Source: Trichosphaerium sp. ATCC 40318 (Eukaryota > Discosea > Flabellinia > Trichosidae). From it: a stretch of 64,000 nt of DNA. The translations under genes were made by a program, and so were the position numbers. This document shows positions 22,749 through 33,286 of the stretch, piece after piece. Positions within the stretch are counted from its first letter, which is position 1; every line of letters begins with the position of its first letter. The stretch lies in the NCBI GenBank assembly GCA_038496445.1, contig JALMLS010000640.1, forward strand, positions 1-64,000. The letters run 5' to 3'. The notes under the pieces were generated by a model. That model was not told where the DNA came from. It ran no database searches and saw only the letters and a program-made list of their open reading frames with translations.

Positions 22749-23879
22749 TTATTTACATAATTGTCTATTCTCATCCCATTCCTTACGTTTATCACACACT
22801 TCACCATTGACAAATATACATTCAGAACACAATTGTCCATTCATATACCATCTCTTACTTTCACCATGTTTTTTACCCTCAACCCACGTGTTATGGTAGT
22901 TAAGTTGTCCATTTTCATACCATCCTTTACCTTCGCCATGTTGCTTACCATCAGCCCACATGTTCTGGTATTTAAGTTGTCCATTTTCATACCATTCCTT
23001 ACCTTCACCATGTGCTTCATCCTCAACCCAAAAGCTGTGGTCTGAAATCTGTCCATTTTCATACCATCCTTTCCTTTCGCCATGTTGCTTACCATCAGTC
23101 CACATGCACTGATACTTTAGTTGTCCATTCTCATTGTCATACCATCCTTTACTTTCACCATGTGCTTTACCATCAACCCACATGCATTGCCTCTCTTGTT
23201 GTCCATTTTTATACCATGTCTTAGTTTCACCATGTTGTTTACCATTGGCCCACATGTTATGGTACTTAAGTTGTCCATTTTCATGCCATCCCTTACTTTC
23301 GCCATGTTGTTTGCCCTCAACCCAAAAACTATGGTCTGAAATCTGTCCATTTTTATACCATCCCTTACTATCACCGTGTTGTTTATCATCAAACCACATG
23401 CATTGCTCCTCAAGTTGTCCATTCTCATGCCAATATTTGCTTTCGCCATGCTGCTTACCATCAACCCACGCGCATTGCCTCTCTAGTTGACCATTTTTAT
23501 ACCATCCTAAACAAAGTCCAGTTTTTTTACCATCAATTATTGTATACTGCCTCTCAAGTTGTCCGCTCTCATACCATTGTTTATACACTCCACTTGCAAT
23601 GTAATTATGAAGCTGTACCTTTCCACTTTTGTACCATTGTATCCATACTCCTTTCTTTTGTAGTGTTTCATCAAAATGTGTATTAATCGCAGCTCTCTTT
23701 GATAGTGTATGGAATTTTGTGAATGTTTCTGCATTGAACGTACAAATGTAAGTTTGAAGTTCACATGGGATATCCAGTAAACTCAAGGAGCCTGGTTTAC
23801 AGTGTATTTTTTTATGCTTTGCAGTTGACTGTAACAAAATCTGGTCAGCAAAAACACAAGGGAGAACAAAATTTGACAT
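22749..23879 (-). CDS. F-box-like / 24-residue YwqK (MORN_2) repeat protein
   Basis: Single ORF of 376 residues. Residues 32-60 have the F-box-like pattern of this local family (LSLLDIPCELQTYICTF), followed by the conserved link FDETLQKKGVWIQWY. From residue 82 to the end there are about 12 units of 24 residues with consensus W-Y-x-N-G-Q-L and G-K-x-H-G-E, for example WYENGQLKYQNMWADGKQHG. The last unit is degenerate. One unit is 26 residues because NENG is duplicated. These are YwqK/MORN_2 repeats, annotated as antitoxin components in bacteria and common in eukaryotic and viral expansions. The repeats are so regular that all other frames and the opposite strand also stay open. Predicted SCF-type adaptor; inference from architecture only. 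Confidence 0.75.
   Translation of the reverse strand: MSNFVLPCVFADQILLQSTAKHKKIHCKPGSLSLLDIPCELQTYICTFNAETFTKFHTLSKRAAINTHFDETLQKKGVWIQWYKSGKVQLHNYIASGVYKQWYESGQLERQYTIIDGKKTGLCLGWYKNGQLERQCAWVDGKQHGESKYWHENGQLEEQCMWFDDKQHGDSKGWYKNGQISDHSFWVEGKQHGESKGWHENGQLKYHNMWANGKQHGETKTWYKNGQQERQCMWVDGKAHGESKGWYDNENGQLKYQCMWTDGKQHGERKGWYENGQISDHSFWVEDEAHGEGKEWYENGQLKYQNMWADGKQHGEGKGWYENGQLNYHNTWVEGKKHGESKRWYMNGQLCSECIFVNGEVCDKRKEWDENRQLCK
22752..23636 (-). repeat. Coding tandem repeat, about 12 units of 72 bp
   Basis: DNA-level periodicity of 72 bp underlying the 24-residue repeats; on the plus strand ttgtccattttcatacca recurs in most units. One unit is 78 bp. The regularity implies recent unit-by-unit expansion or homogenisation, since sister genes in the window have far more diverged units. 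Confidence 0.85.
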
Positions 23880-24491
23880 TCAATTTTACAGGCAAAAGTT
23901 GTGATGTCAACTTTTTCACGTGCTTCACTGTGGCCCCTTTTTTCTATCAAAAATTTAAGTGTGTTTGTATTTGCGTAAGGCGCAATATGTGAGGCTACAA
24001 GGTCCTAAAATAAGCGCAGAAGCTGTACAGCGAGCATACACAAAATTTGAGCCTGTGGTAAAAAAAAGTAGGCCAAATTCTGAGCTGCACGTGGCCCAAA
24101 ATAATTTTATAAGCTCGCACGGCGGATAGGAAACGAAGCGGATTTTGTTCTAAAAAAGAGCCAACACGTGTAAAGAAATGCGGGTAAAGCAAAAGCTTCA
24201 AAAACAAGTTCTCTTTACAAAAAACGAAATACTCGCTATTCGTTTTAATATAGCTGTAGCTGTACGTACCATACACAATTAATACTACCAATAGTATTAA
24301 TAACTGGTTTGCCACAGGACTTCGCGAGTTCGGAATTTCGAAGAAGAGTCATGTAATTAAGCCAACTTGCTTATTGTCAACATTCGATAATTTTCTTCGC
24401 CGCTTCTGACAAGACTCTCAGAGTGGCAACGCTAAAGCACTGGCTTTAAGCAAGCTCCACTTTACACGGACTGTCAAACTTTGTGGTTTGC

Positions 24492-24894
24492 ATGATGCCT
24501 CGTACCCAACAAAACAGGACGGTTTGTAGGTTGATACCTCTACCACTCGTCATCACTTGTTAATATTCATATGCCCTGCAGCTACTTCTGAAGAAGAGGA
24601 GGAGGCACAAACTTGTTAAGGAAAATGGTGTTCAAGATTGTACACCAAAGGCGAAAGGACTTTTTGTGGGGTAGGTGGGCACGTGCCCTGACAAAACTTA
24701 TGACGACGTACGCTTGGATAGCTTCTGTTTGTATACAGTGTTGGTCTTACTCTAAGTAGCATGATAAAGTCGCAGGTTCGAAAAAGTGTAAGCGTTGTAA
24801 TAAACGAACGTATGGTGGTAAGAAATGCAATCACCATTCGGCTGAGTTTTACATCAAAGGCTTAAGCCAGATCACAAGATACCAGTGTAAATGA
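24492..24894 (+). CDS. Small basic zinc-finger-like protein, tentative
   Basis: Three exons that keep frame: the start reads MMPRTQQNRT, joined across gtttgt...ctgcag to LLLKKRRRRHKLVKENG, then across gtaggt...gtcgcag to a segment with KKCKRCNKRTYGGKKCNHH, ending ITRYQCK. About 80 residues, strongly basic, with a CxxC...C-x-HH arrangement that could bind zinc and a run KKRRRRHK that could be a nuclear signal. No family recognised. Support is the agreement of splice sites with frame and composition. Confidence 0.4.
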
Positions 24895-25852
24895 TTTTTT
24901 TTTAGTACTAAAAAAAGTCACCAACACAAACAACAAAAGTGTAAACAAGATAAATAATGTTACTCAACCTGACAGGTGTCTTTGTTCATGATGTTGTAGG
25001 ATACAGAAAGAATTGTTACATATTGTTCTTTGTATTAGACAGGTAAGAAGCTGGCTACAACTCAGTTTCCGGTTTGTGGAGACATGTTGAAAATGTTACA
25101 ACATCAACAAGCAACATTTTTTGATGTAAACAACAAAGAGTACAATAAGGTCCTAAAATATTCTCACGTTTATCTGTACCTGGCTTCAGTACTAGTTAAT
25201 TAACTTGACGTTAGTATGGTTACATACCGTAGTATCTAAGTACGCGTATCACGTGGTAGTGTCAAATTCCAATGGTCTTCGAGAATATGTGACGACAGAA
25301 AACTTATTGATGTGGGGCGTAGTGTCAAGAAATGTATTGGAGAAAAAACAACTCAATACAATCTAATGTTGACCAAAAAAAGCCCAAATTACCGCGGTAA
25401 TAAGAAATGTCGTTATGGTGATAGCTACCTTACAATACGCGTAAAAATGAAACAGTGGTGCAATGTCGTCATTACATCAGAATAAGGAGAAATTCGTTGT
25501 AGGTTTCTAACCAACCACAAATCTAAACCATGCGCGTAGACACGTAACTTTACGTATGACTGATTTCTTTAACTAGCAGTTTCAAAAACGATTGCTGACG
25601 TCTTAATTACTGCAAATTACTCAAGAAATTTACTGTTGATAGCGTATCAGATAAAGTACGTACGTCATAAAACGTTACGGGGTACCTTAAGGATGAATTC
25701 GTTAAGTTGTACCTAATTAGGGAAAAAGATGCTCCACGCGATCGAAAATTTGCTGTCGCGTGGTTCCTGGTGGAGAATTGGCGGACAATATTACCGCCGT
25801 ATACAGTAAATTGGCCTACTAACGTTACAACAAAAGCACAACTTATTCTAAA
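24895..25852. other. Possible unrecognised multi-exon gene, not resolved
   Basis: Two stretches look coding on the plus strand. One is 25030-25150 (ATTQFPVCGDMLKMLQHQQ), which can splice from an ATG at about 24957. The other is 25258-25486 (DDRKLIDVGRSVKKCIGE ... RYGDSYLTIRVKMKQW), ending in a stop. I could not find a splice pair joining them in frame. No family recognised. The remainder shows nothing but an AT-rich promoter region for the next gene. Confidence 0.3.
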
Positions 25853-26544
25853 ATGGCTCAACTGCAGAATTCGATGTAAGTTGGAAATTACTTACACTTC
25901 CCAACGCTTTTACTTACGGGGCTTCTAGGCTTACTTCTCTACCACTAGAACTGCAACATATCATTTTTAACGTAAATCCAGACGTGTACAAAGTATGGCC
26001 TTTAATTTGTCGTCAAAACAGCGTAACGTCTCGTTTCACGCACTCTTTACAAAAATCTGGACGTTGGAAGCGGTTTAATGATCAAAAGCTTACAAAAACA
26101 CAAATATTTGAATCAGGCACACTAGAAGGTGAATGCAAGTGGTATTATCCCAACGGAACACTTTTTGAACACTGTTTTTACACAAACAACAAATTATCAG
26201 GCAATTACAGAAATTTTAACGAATCTGGAAATCTTGTCCGTCTATGTCAATATAAACAAGGTATACTACACGGACATTATACTGAGATGGATGACTACGG
26301 TAATTTATGGAAGTTTTGTACATACAAAGAAGGTATTCTTCACGGAGAATATTTAGAATTTTGGTCAAACGGACAACAGAAGAAGACTTGTAAATATGTT
26401 GATGGTGTTATTTCTGGTGCTGTAAATACTTGGGATCCTAGAGGACAATGTACATCTAAACTACAATCCGCAAAAACGGAACAAAATACAGTGTCAGAGC
26501 CACTTGTACCTGTCGATCATAGAAGACCGGTTGCGAGCTGTTAA
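25853..26544 (+). CDS. F-box-like / YwqK (MORN_2) repeat protein, short form
   Basis: Two exons: 25853-25875 and 25929-26544 around a 53-nt intron (gtaagt...ttctag), 212 residues. The F-box-like segment is LPLELQHIIFNVNPDVYKVW, followed by the family link SRFTHSLQKSGRWKRF. About five 24-residue units follow (WYYPNGTLFEHCFY, FNESGNLVRLCQY, MDDYGNLWKFCTY, FWSNGQQKKTCKY), then a polar tail. It has fewer and more diverged repeats than its neighbours at 22749 and 30501. A predicted adaptor of the same family; ligand unknown. The start was chosen because it is the ATG whose short exon splices in frame just upstream of the F-box-like motif. Confidence 0.7.
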
Positions 26545-26922
26545 ATAATAATACCAAAAATTTTTTCTCACACAAAGTCTTTGCGCTCGCCTTCTACTTT
26601 CAGTTTTTCTATTAGACGCGCCGCAATGTTATATCAATGGTTGACGGATTAGTACGGAGTGGTTCTCTAGCGCCAGTTGCTCGTTGTGGTTGGCCAGCGA
26701 GTTCTTGTGAACATTGCCTTAATCATCTTTGTTTTGCTCTTAGCAACAGTCGTTCTCAATTTAAAACACCACGTGACGTGCAAGTTCTTTCTCGACAAAG
26801 TTTCATAGCATGTTATAACTTCGCGGCCGTAGTTGTCAGTGCGGACTGAGGATTGTTTTTTTTTATTTTGCCTAAGTCAGGTGTATTCCCAAGGTGCATT
26901 ATTTAATTTGTCGAAAGTTAGA
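26545..26922. other. No confident gene
   Basis: A 70-codon ORF (26637-26849, plus) has no recognisable content. CACGTG occurs at 26770. The region probably holds the promoter of APEH. Confidence 0.35.
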
Positions 26923-29900
26923 ATGGAGGGTGAACTGGCATCCCGATTTTTTAAATGCTATGAGCACCCAACGCCTACAGAAGGTATATTACGCTGTTAC
27001 ATAACGTTGTAGACTTATTGTGATGTGTAGCATGGATTATTCAACCAAATCAGTTGTTAACGCTCTGGAAGCAACCAGATGTAAAGAATAACGTGAATAG
27101 AAAGTTTTTGCGTAGTTTCACAAAAGACACGCTTGCCAGTACAAATTTTCCACAACAACTGTATAATACGGTTGCCACCGTTCCCTCTCCTTCGGGGTCT
27201 ATGTTGGTATCATTTAAAACCTCATCTGAGGATAACAAGACGAAAAACTTTATTGAGGTACTAGAGACGCCCGAACTGACATATCTTGAGTGTATTGATT
27301 CGAAATGTAACGTTTATGTGGCTTTTAGATATGGAATAAGTCAAGACTCGTATGTAGTATACAAACGGATGATATTCACGGTAAACTTTACAGTGGCGAG
27401 CGTTTTGGTTCGTTTGCTTGGTCCTCTGATGAGAATTACTTGGCGTATGTTGCCGACAAGAAACAAGCTAAAACAGGTAACTACTGGGATAAGCAAGAAG
27501 GCACGTGTTCCGGTTCCTCCGACTCTTTGGTTTTTTTTGTTTATTTTCATCACGTGACGTTTTTCTTTTGGCTAAATTTTATCTTTAGAGGGATCAAAAG
27601 CAAACCTTGGTGATAATTATGTATTCAAAGAGAATTGGGGAGATACATACACAACTGGGAATCCTTATATCTTCATGATTGATGTATCTCACAAGCGTAT
27701 TGTTGAATTTGAAATAGACATTACAGAAAAATTATCGTTTGGAAATGTATGTTTTTTACACTCCTGCCTCTTACGCTTGTTTGTGGACTGTCTCTACTTT
27801 TTATTGATATCTTCTTAGCCTATATTCCATCCACAGAAGCCTATTCTAATGTTTGAGGGTTATAATACTGAGCCACGAAGGTTGGGTATTATTTATTGTT
27901 ATAATCGTCCTTGTGGTATTTATACTATTGATATGACCGAAGAGTTCAATCCATTGGGTACATGATCGTGTGTAAAGGTTTTTTAACCATATTTAAGATC
28001 TAAGAGATCCATTGGTAAAAGTACAAGTGCATGCAAGTACGTCATTTCCACATGCAACAAAATCTAGAAAGTTAAAAAGGTCACTTATCAGTTTTTTTCT
28101 ATAGCAAGGATTGACATGCCACATTGGGAAGCCTACAGCCCAAGATTTTCTCCAAATGGAGATTTTATTGTATTCTTAGCATACAGAAGTACGACAGGAA
28201 CTCATAATACGTGTATGGAGTTGCACAAGGTAAAAAAAGAACATAACAAAAAGTTATACTTATTTTGTTTTATAGTACTCTATGGAAAAAAAGGAACATT
28301 CAGTGTTGGTAGCTCAAGTGTCTCGTAGTAACAATGAAGACGAATTTGGTGGTATATATGCAATTGAATTACCTCAAAATTGCTTTGTTACTGAGAATCA
28401 TATTATCATACAGACGCTATGGAGAAGTTCTACGGTATGTGAATTTGTTACTTGTTTTTTGAAAGTAATCACAAATACTTGCCACCTCGTGCAGTTTATG
28501 TTAAATCATAAAGAATTTCTGTTTATTTAAAATGGAACACATCACTTGGGAGTTTTTGAATGACTATCAAGTGATGAGAGTCTTTGATTTGCTCTATTAC
28601 AAGTTTTGAAAACAATGTATAAGAGTTTTTGTTTCTTACCTTTTTTTTGAAAGAGACTTGTTCATGTTGATCTTTCAAACGGATCAGTAAAACCTCTAAC
28701 ACCACGTACGTTGTAAATTAATATCAGAAAAAAAAATGCCGTTAAAGGAACGTAATAATGAAGTTGACTTGTTCCTATCAAAATAGTTGACATGGTAACA
28801 AAAGTACTTGCTATTGGTAATGCTAAGGTATTCGCTGTTGAGAGTAGTCTTCAACAAAAACCTACACTAGTATCCTATGATATAACTACAAAGGACGATA
28901 TCATTACTCTAGAGAAAAGGAACGCTTACACTGAAGATACAAATAATATCCCAGCAACAAAAACAAAAGTATTAAAGTCAATTGCAACCAGGAAGAATGG
29001 ATACAATATCGAGTATTTTATGCTATTACCTAATAAACCACAAGTAAAGGATGAATCAATACCACTTGTAATGTATCCACATGGTACGTAGTAGTTCCTT
29101 TTCACGATTTTCTACTTGTTTTCTGTTTTTTCTTCTTGGCTTGTATGAGCCTTCTCATACTTGATATCAAGTATGGGAGGTTGGCTATGAGCTCACAAAA
29201 CAATTGAACGCTTGTATTGATCGTTTTGTTTTCAAACTGAAGTGGTTATGTCGTATTAATCAATAAGAAAGGTGGCCCACATTCGGCTTTTACTATGGAT
29301 TATTCTGCAATTATGACATTCTTGGTCGGGTTGGGTTACGCTGTTGCAGTACCTAATTATCGTGGTTCCATTGGATACGGACAAGATTTCGTAGATGTGC
29401 TTCCTGGTAATTGCGGTACTTTTGAAGTACAAGACGTGCAGGTACATTACAAACAACTTTAATTAGTGAAACATGATTCTTTTTGTAAAACGTTTATAGC
29501 TTGTCATGGAAGACATTTGGAAGAAAAACCCCGGGTTAGTAAGTAAAGAAAACATTGGTGTCATGGGAGGAAGTCACGGTGGATTTACTGCTACACAACT
29601 TATTGGACAGGACCCTCGGTACGGCACCTTTCTTATTGCTCTCATTTTATTAACATACTGTTTCTAGCTTCAAAGTTGCGGTTGTTAGAAATCCTGTATG
29701 TTCTGTTTGTTGTAACCTCAAATACCCACTTGTTTACTGTATTTTAGGTAATTAATATTGCTGCGTTGGCAATAGTATCTGATATCCCTGATTGGAGTTT
29801 AATGGAAGCGACAGGAAGTTGTAAAACAAAATTAACTGGCGATGTTTTAAAGGTATTTGTATTGGACTCTATTTTCCCTTCTAACCGTCCTCTTTTAAAG

Positions 29901-30407
29901 AAAATGCATGAAATGTCACCTATTGCACATGTTGACAAAGTAAAGGCACCAACTTTGGTACGGCTTAGAAGCACCCTACTTTGTACTTTTTTCTCGGAAA
30001 CACTTCGTTCTTCTTTTTTTCTTATTATTTGATAGCTTCTCCTCAGCACCGGCGATAAACGTGTGCCTCCATCTCAAGGTAGTTAATATGTTAACTATAT
30101 AAAGTTCAAGTGGTCAAGTTGTTCGCAATTAGAACACGTATAAGTACTATCTATTGCGAACAAGTTGACCTCCCTTACTAGTTGTGAGTGACAATTAACA
30201 CTTAAATTATAGGAAAAGAGTATTTCTATGCACTAAAGGAGCGTGGTGTAGAGACTGAGATGATTGTGTATCCAGACGAGGTAAGTAGTATGTTTGTGAT
30301 TATCTGATTGTGATTTGTACCTGTAGTATCACGCTGTTATACAACCTGAACATCTCGCTGATTTTTGCATTAAACATGCTGTATGGTTTAATAGGTATCT
30401 AAAGTAA
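26923..30407 (+). CDS. APEH: Acylaminoacyl-peptidase (prolyl oligopeptidase family S9)
   Basis: Long multi-exon gene. The N-terminal beta-propeller half begins MEGELASRFF and continues with SFTKDTLASTNFPQQL and later FSPNGDFIVFLAYRS. The C-terminal alpha/beta hydrolase half has KKGGPHSAFTMDYSAI, NYRGSIGYGQDF, the nucleophile motif GVMGGSHGGFTATQL, VVRNPVINIA with DIPDW, the acid in STGDKRVPP and the histidine in YPDEYHAV. The order and the NPVINIA...DIPDW block are characteristic of acylaminoacyl-peptidase, which removes N-acylated residues from peptides in the cytosol. Serine, aspartate and histidine of the triad are all present. Introns number at least ten; stop at 30405-30407. Confidence 0.9.
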
Positions 30408-30500
30408 CACTTTTACAAGAAAAAAGAAAACAGAGAGAGATACAAGAGCGAGAGCAAGCCAGCCTTACGGTAATAAACTAACACTTAAATTACATTATCC

Positions 30501-31343
30501 TCAACATATGATACACCCTTTCTCTCGTTTACCATTGACATAAGTAGATTGAGACTTCAATGTGCCATCAATGTTCCATGTCTTTTGTTCTCCATGAAGC
30601 TCGCCTTTTAAATAGTGGGCGACAGCCTTTAGTTGCCCATTTTTAAACCACCTCATTGCCTCTCCTTCAAGTTTACCATTAACATAGTTACATTGCTTAC
30701 GCATTTGACCATTTGGAAGCCAAGATTTTGCTTCACCCTCCATGTTACCTCTGACATAGTAACACTGATCACTTAACTTTCCGTTATCATGCCACATTTT
30801 GTATTCTCCTTCGAGTTTATCATTAACATAGTTTCTAAGCTCGTACTGCTTTCCAAACTCATCCCAACACTTGTACTCTCCTTCTAGTTTACTATTGGCA
30901 TAGTAACATTGATAACGTAATTGACCATTGAAGAACCATTGATTTTGTTCCCCTTCAACAAAATCTTGAACATAATTACACTTCATTTGAAGTGTACCAT
31001 TATCATGCCATTTCTTGTACTCTCCTTCAAGCTTACCTTTAACATAACAACCCTCTACTTTCAATGGACCAAAATCATACCATTTCTTAAACTCTCCTTC
31101 GAGTACACCATGATTCCAATGGTATTGTTGTAGTACTTGTACATTCGACTCATCAACTTTATTCCTTTTTATCCATTTGCCTTGTTTTTTGAAATCACAG
31201 TCAAACCTTGAACTCACAGCTGTTTGTTTTGATAACAGAGGCCATTGAACGTATAATTTAATATCCAAATCGACAATATCGAGTAGTAGCTCAGTAGGAA
31301 GACCCAATAAATGGCAAAGATTCGATTTTGTACCAGTATTCAT
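30501..31343 (-). CDS. F-box-like / YwqK (MORN_2) repeat protein ending in CaaX-like CIIC
   Basis: Single ORF of 280 residues. N-terminal F-box-like segment LGLPTELLLDIVDLDIKL, then the family link SRFDCDFKKQGKWIKRN. Eight units of 24 residues follow, for example KWHDNGTLQMKCNYV, QWFFNGQLRYQCYYA and RWFKNGQLKAVAHYL, each ending in K-L-E-G-E-type turns. The protein ends GKREKGCIIC, and CIIC fits the C-a-a-X prenylation pattern with basic residues upstream, so a lipid anchor is conceivable. Convergent with APEH (93 bases between stops). Predicted ubiquitin-ligase adaptor by architecture; target unknown. Confidence 0.75.
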   Translation of the reverse strand: MNTGTKSNLCHLLGLPTELLLDIVDLDIKLYVQWPLLSKQTAVSSRFDCDFKKQGKWIKRNKVDESNVQVLQQYHWNHGVLEGEFKKWYDFGPLKVEGCYVKGKLEGEYKKWHDNGTLQMKCNYVQDFVEGEQNQWFFNGQLRYQCYYANSKLEGEYKCWDEFGKQYELRNYVNDKLEGEYKMWHDNGKLSDQCYYVRGNMEGEAKSWLPNGQMRKQCNYVNGKLEGEAMRWFKNGQLKAVAHYLKGELHGEQKTWNIDGTLKSQSTYVNGKREKGCIIC

Positions 31344-31576
31344 CTATTTATCACCAATCCTCAAATTGAACGTTGTGAACTAGGTACAGGAAGTGGTAGA
31401 GCGATATTATGATAACTCCGGTGTTACTCGCTATTAGTGTAGCGAGAAATTGACTTTTTGTAATTGGTTTGTGTACATATCTAAAGTCAACTCCGGTCCA
31501 TCTAGAACATGTACTTAACACAAACCTGCAAACAAACTTTCGCTTTAAAAAAAAATACATTAGCTAGGAAATTATA

Positions 31577-32887
31577 ATGAACTCAACTACAGCATTCTTT
31601 GATGAGATTCCAGTAAAATAATAATTATTATTCTACAATTCGTTTCCACGTTATCTATGCATTCCGTTGTATGTACGTGTACGTTATTATCAAATGTAGC
31701 AACACAGCACCTGGGATTTGAACTGAAACCGGCTAATACTGTGGTTAATACAAAGAAAGAACTAAAACAACTGTACAAACAATCATCCCCACATATCAGA
31801 AAGACAACTAAAATAATTCTTAAGTTCCCTATTAAACAAAAGCATTTGAAGTACCTACAAGGAGTGTATGCACTCAAAATTCGTAGGATGGAACAGCCAG
31901 ACTGTATGGACTTTATAGACTTTAAAGTGATTGACAGTATCGACTTTACTTATTGTCACTTTGTAACTGATGAGCATCTTCACCAACTTTCTGGAATTCA
32001 CAAAATTGTTTTAGACGGTACAAAAGTAACGGATGATGGTATCAAATCATTGGCTGGTATTCATACAATTGATTTAAGTTATTGTACACATATTACAGAT
32101 AAAGGTATTAAAGCATTGGCAGGTGTTCATACTATACAGATACAAGGTTGTAAACTTAAAGATAATTGCATTAAAGCTCTTGCAAAAGGGTGTTAAACAT
32201 TTGGCTGGTGTACATACAATTTATTTATCAGGGACCAAGTACAGATGAAGGTGTTATGGCATTGGCTGGCATTCATAAAATCAGTTTAAGGAATTGTAGC
32301 AAAGTTACTGATAAGGGTGTTAAACATTTGGCTGGCGTTCATACAATTTATTTGCCAGGGACCAAGGTTACAGATGAAGGTGTCAAAGCTTTAGCTGGTG
32401 TACATAAAATTAATCTAGCATGGTGCAACGTTACAGATAAAGATGTTAGATCATTGGCTGGTGTTCACAACATTTGCTTGAATGGTAATACAGATAATGG
32501 TATTAAAGCATTGGTTGGTGTTTATGAAATTCATTTGGGTAGTTGTAGCAAAGTTACTGATAAGAGTATTAAAATGTTAGTTGGCGTTCACACCATCAAT
32601 TTAAGGAATACAAAGTGTCAGATGCAAGTATTAAAGCATTGGCTGGTGTTCATTCAATTACTGTATCAGGGTGTAAAGTTACAGATGAGGGTATTAAGGC
32701 ATTGGTTGGTGTTAATAGGATCAATGTATTAAAATGTAGTGTGACAGATGATGGAGTTAATGCATTAGATGGCGTTAGAGAACTTAATGTTTCTCATTGT
32801 CAGAATGTTACAATTACTAGTATTGATGGGTGTTATGTTTTAACCAATGAAGCAATGCCTTTGGTTTATTTTAATGAGGACCTATAA
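31577..32887 (+). pseudogene. F-box / LRR gene with several frameshifts
   Basis: Starting at the ATG at 31577, an F-box-like segment begins (FDEIPV), shifts frame near 31615, and continues with IIIIILQFVS and later CTLLSN. About 14 LRRs of 20-23 residues follow, of the type VTDEGVKALAGVHKINL. Frame changes again near 32186, 32240 and 32615, each with a one- or two-base difference from neighbouring repeats (for example accaagtacag against accaaggttacag). All frames together cover the whole array, so the gene decayed recently. Same class as the LRR genes at 6948 and 36530, with more, cleaner repeats. Some frame changes could be sequencing errors, but four in one gene favour a pseudogene. Confidence 0.7.
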
Positions 32888-33286
32888 ATATTTATTATTG
32901 TCTATCTGTAGTGTAAAAATGAACATTTATTTAAGCAGCGAAAACACTCACTCTCAATACTCTTTCTAAAGTGTGTAACAATCGGTGATATGTTTGTTGT
33001 TTTTAAGTTTGCTTTGTTAGTTGTATATCTTTAAGAAGGAATGCAAGTGCCTTAAAAAAGAGGAGTGATGAAATGCTGACATGTTATTGTTTTATTGCTT
33101 TCTCAATTACAAAACATAGTGGGTGTTATGCTGTACCATTATTTAATCCTGCGGCGACATCTAGGGTTTTCACATACAGTAATGTCACATACAGGACCAA
33201 CGCTCTCACAGTCTGTAATAAAAGGGAATTGGTCAGAAAAACAACTAGAAAACAGAGATTGTTAGCTAACATCTGTTTGCTGACTA
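32888..33286. other. Shared 3' flank of the RTX-like gene
   Basis: From about 33050 this stretch mirrors 11205-11340 of the left arm with many small indels (acataacacccactatg occurs in both). No gene seen. Confidence 0.45.

Noticed and set aside
22761-23490. Several long ORFs on both strands across the YwqK gene
   Set aside because: They are frame shadows of the 24-residue repeats; only the 376-codon frame has an F-box-like start and family-typical units.
22752-23636. Regular spaced repeats that look like a CRISPR array or minisatellite
   Set aside because: The period is 72 bp, spacers are not unique, and the whole array is one open frame of YwqK/MORN_2 protein units.
23995-24315. 106-codon hydrophobic ORF on the minus strand
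   Set aside because: No recognisable family and no supporting neighbours; a hydrophobic frame is common by chance in T-rich DNA.
31351-31560. 69-codon ORF upstream of the F-box/YwqK gene on the minus strand
   Set aside because: One hydrophobic stretch only; it lies in the promoter region of 30501-31343 and has no other support.
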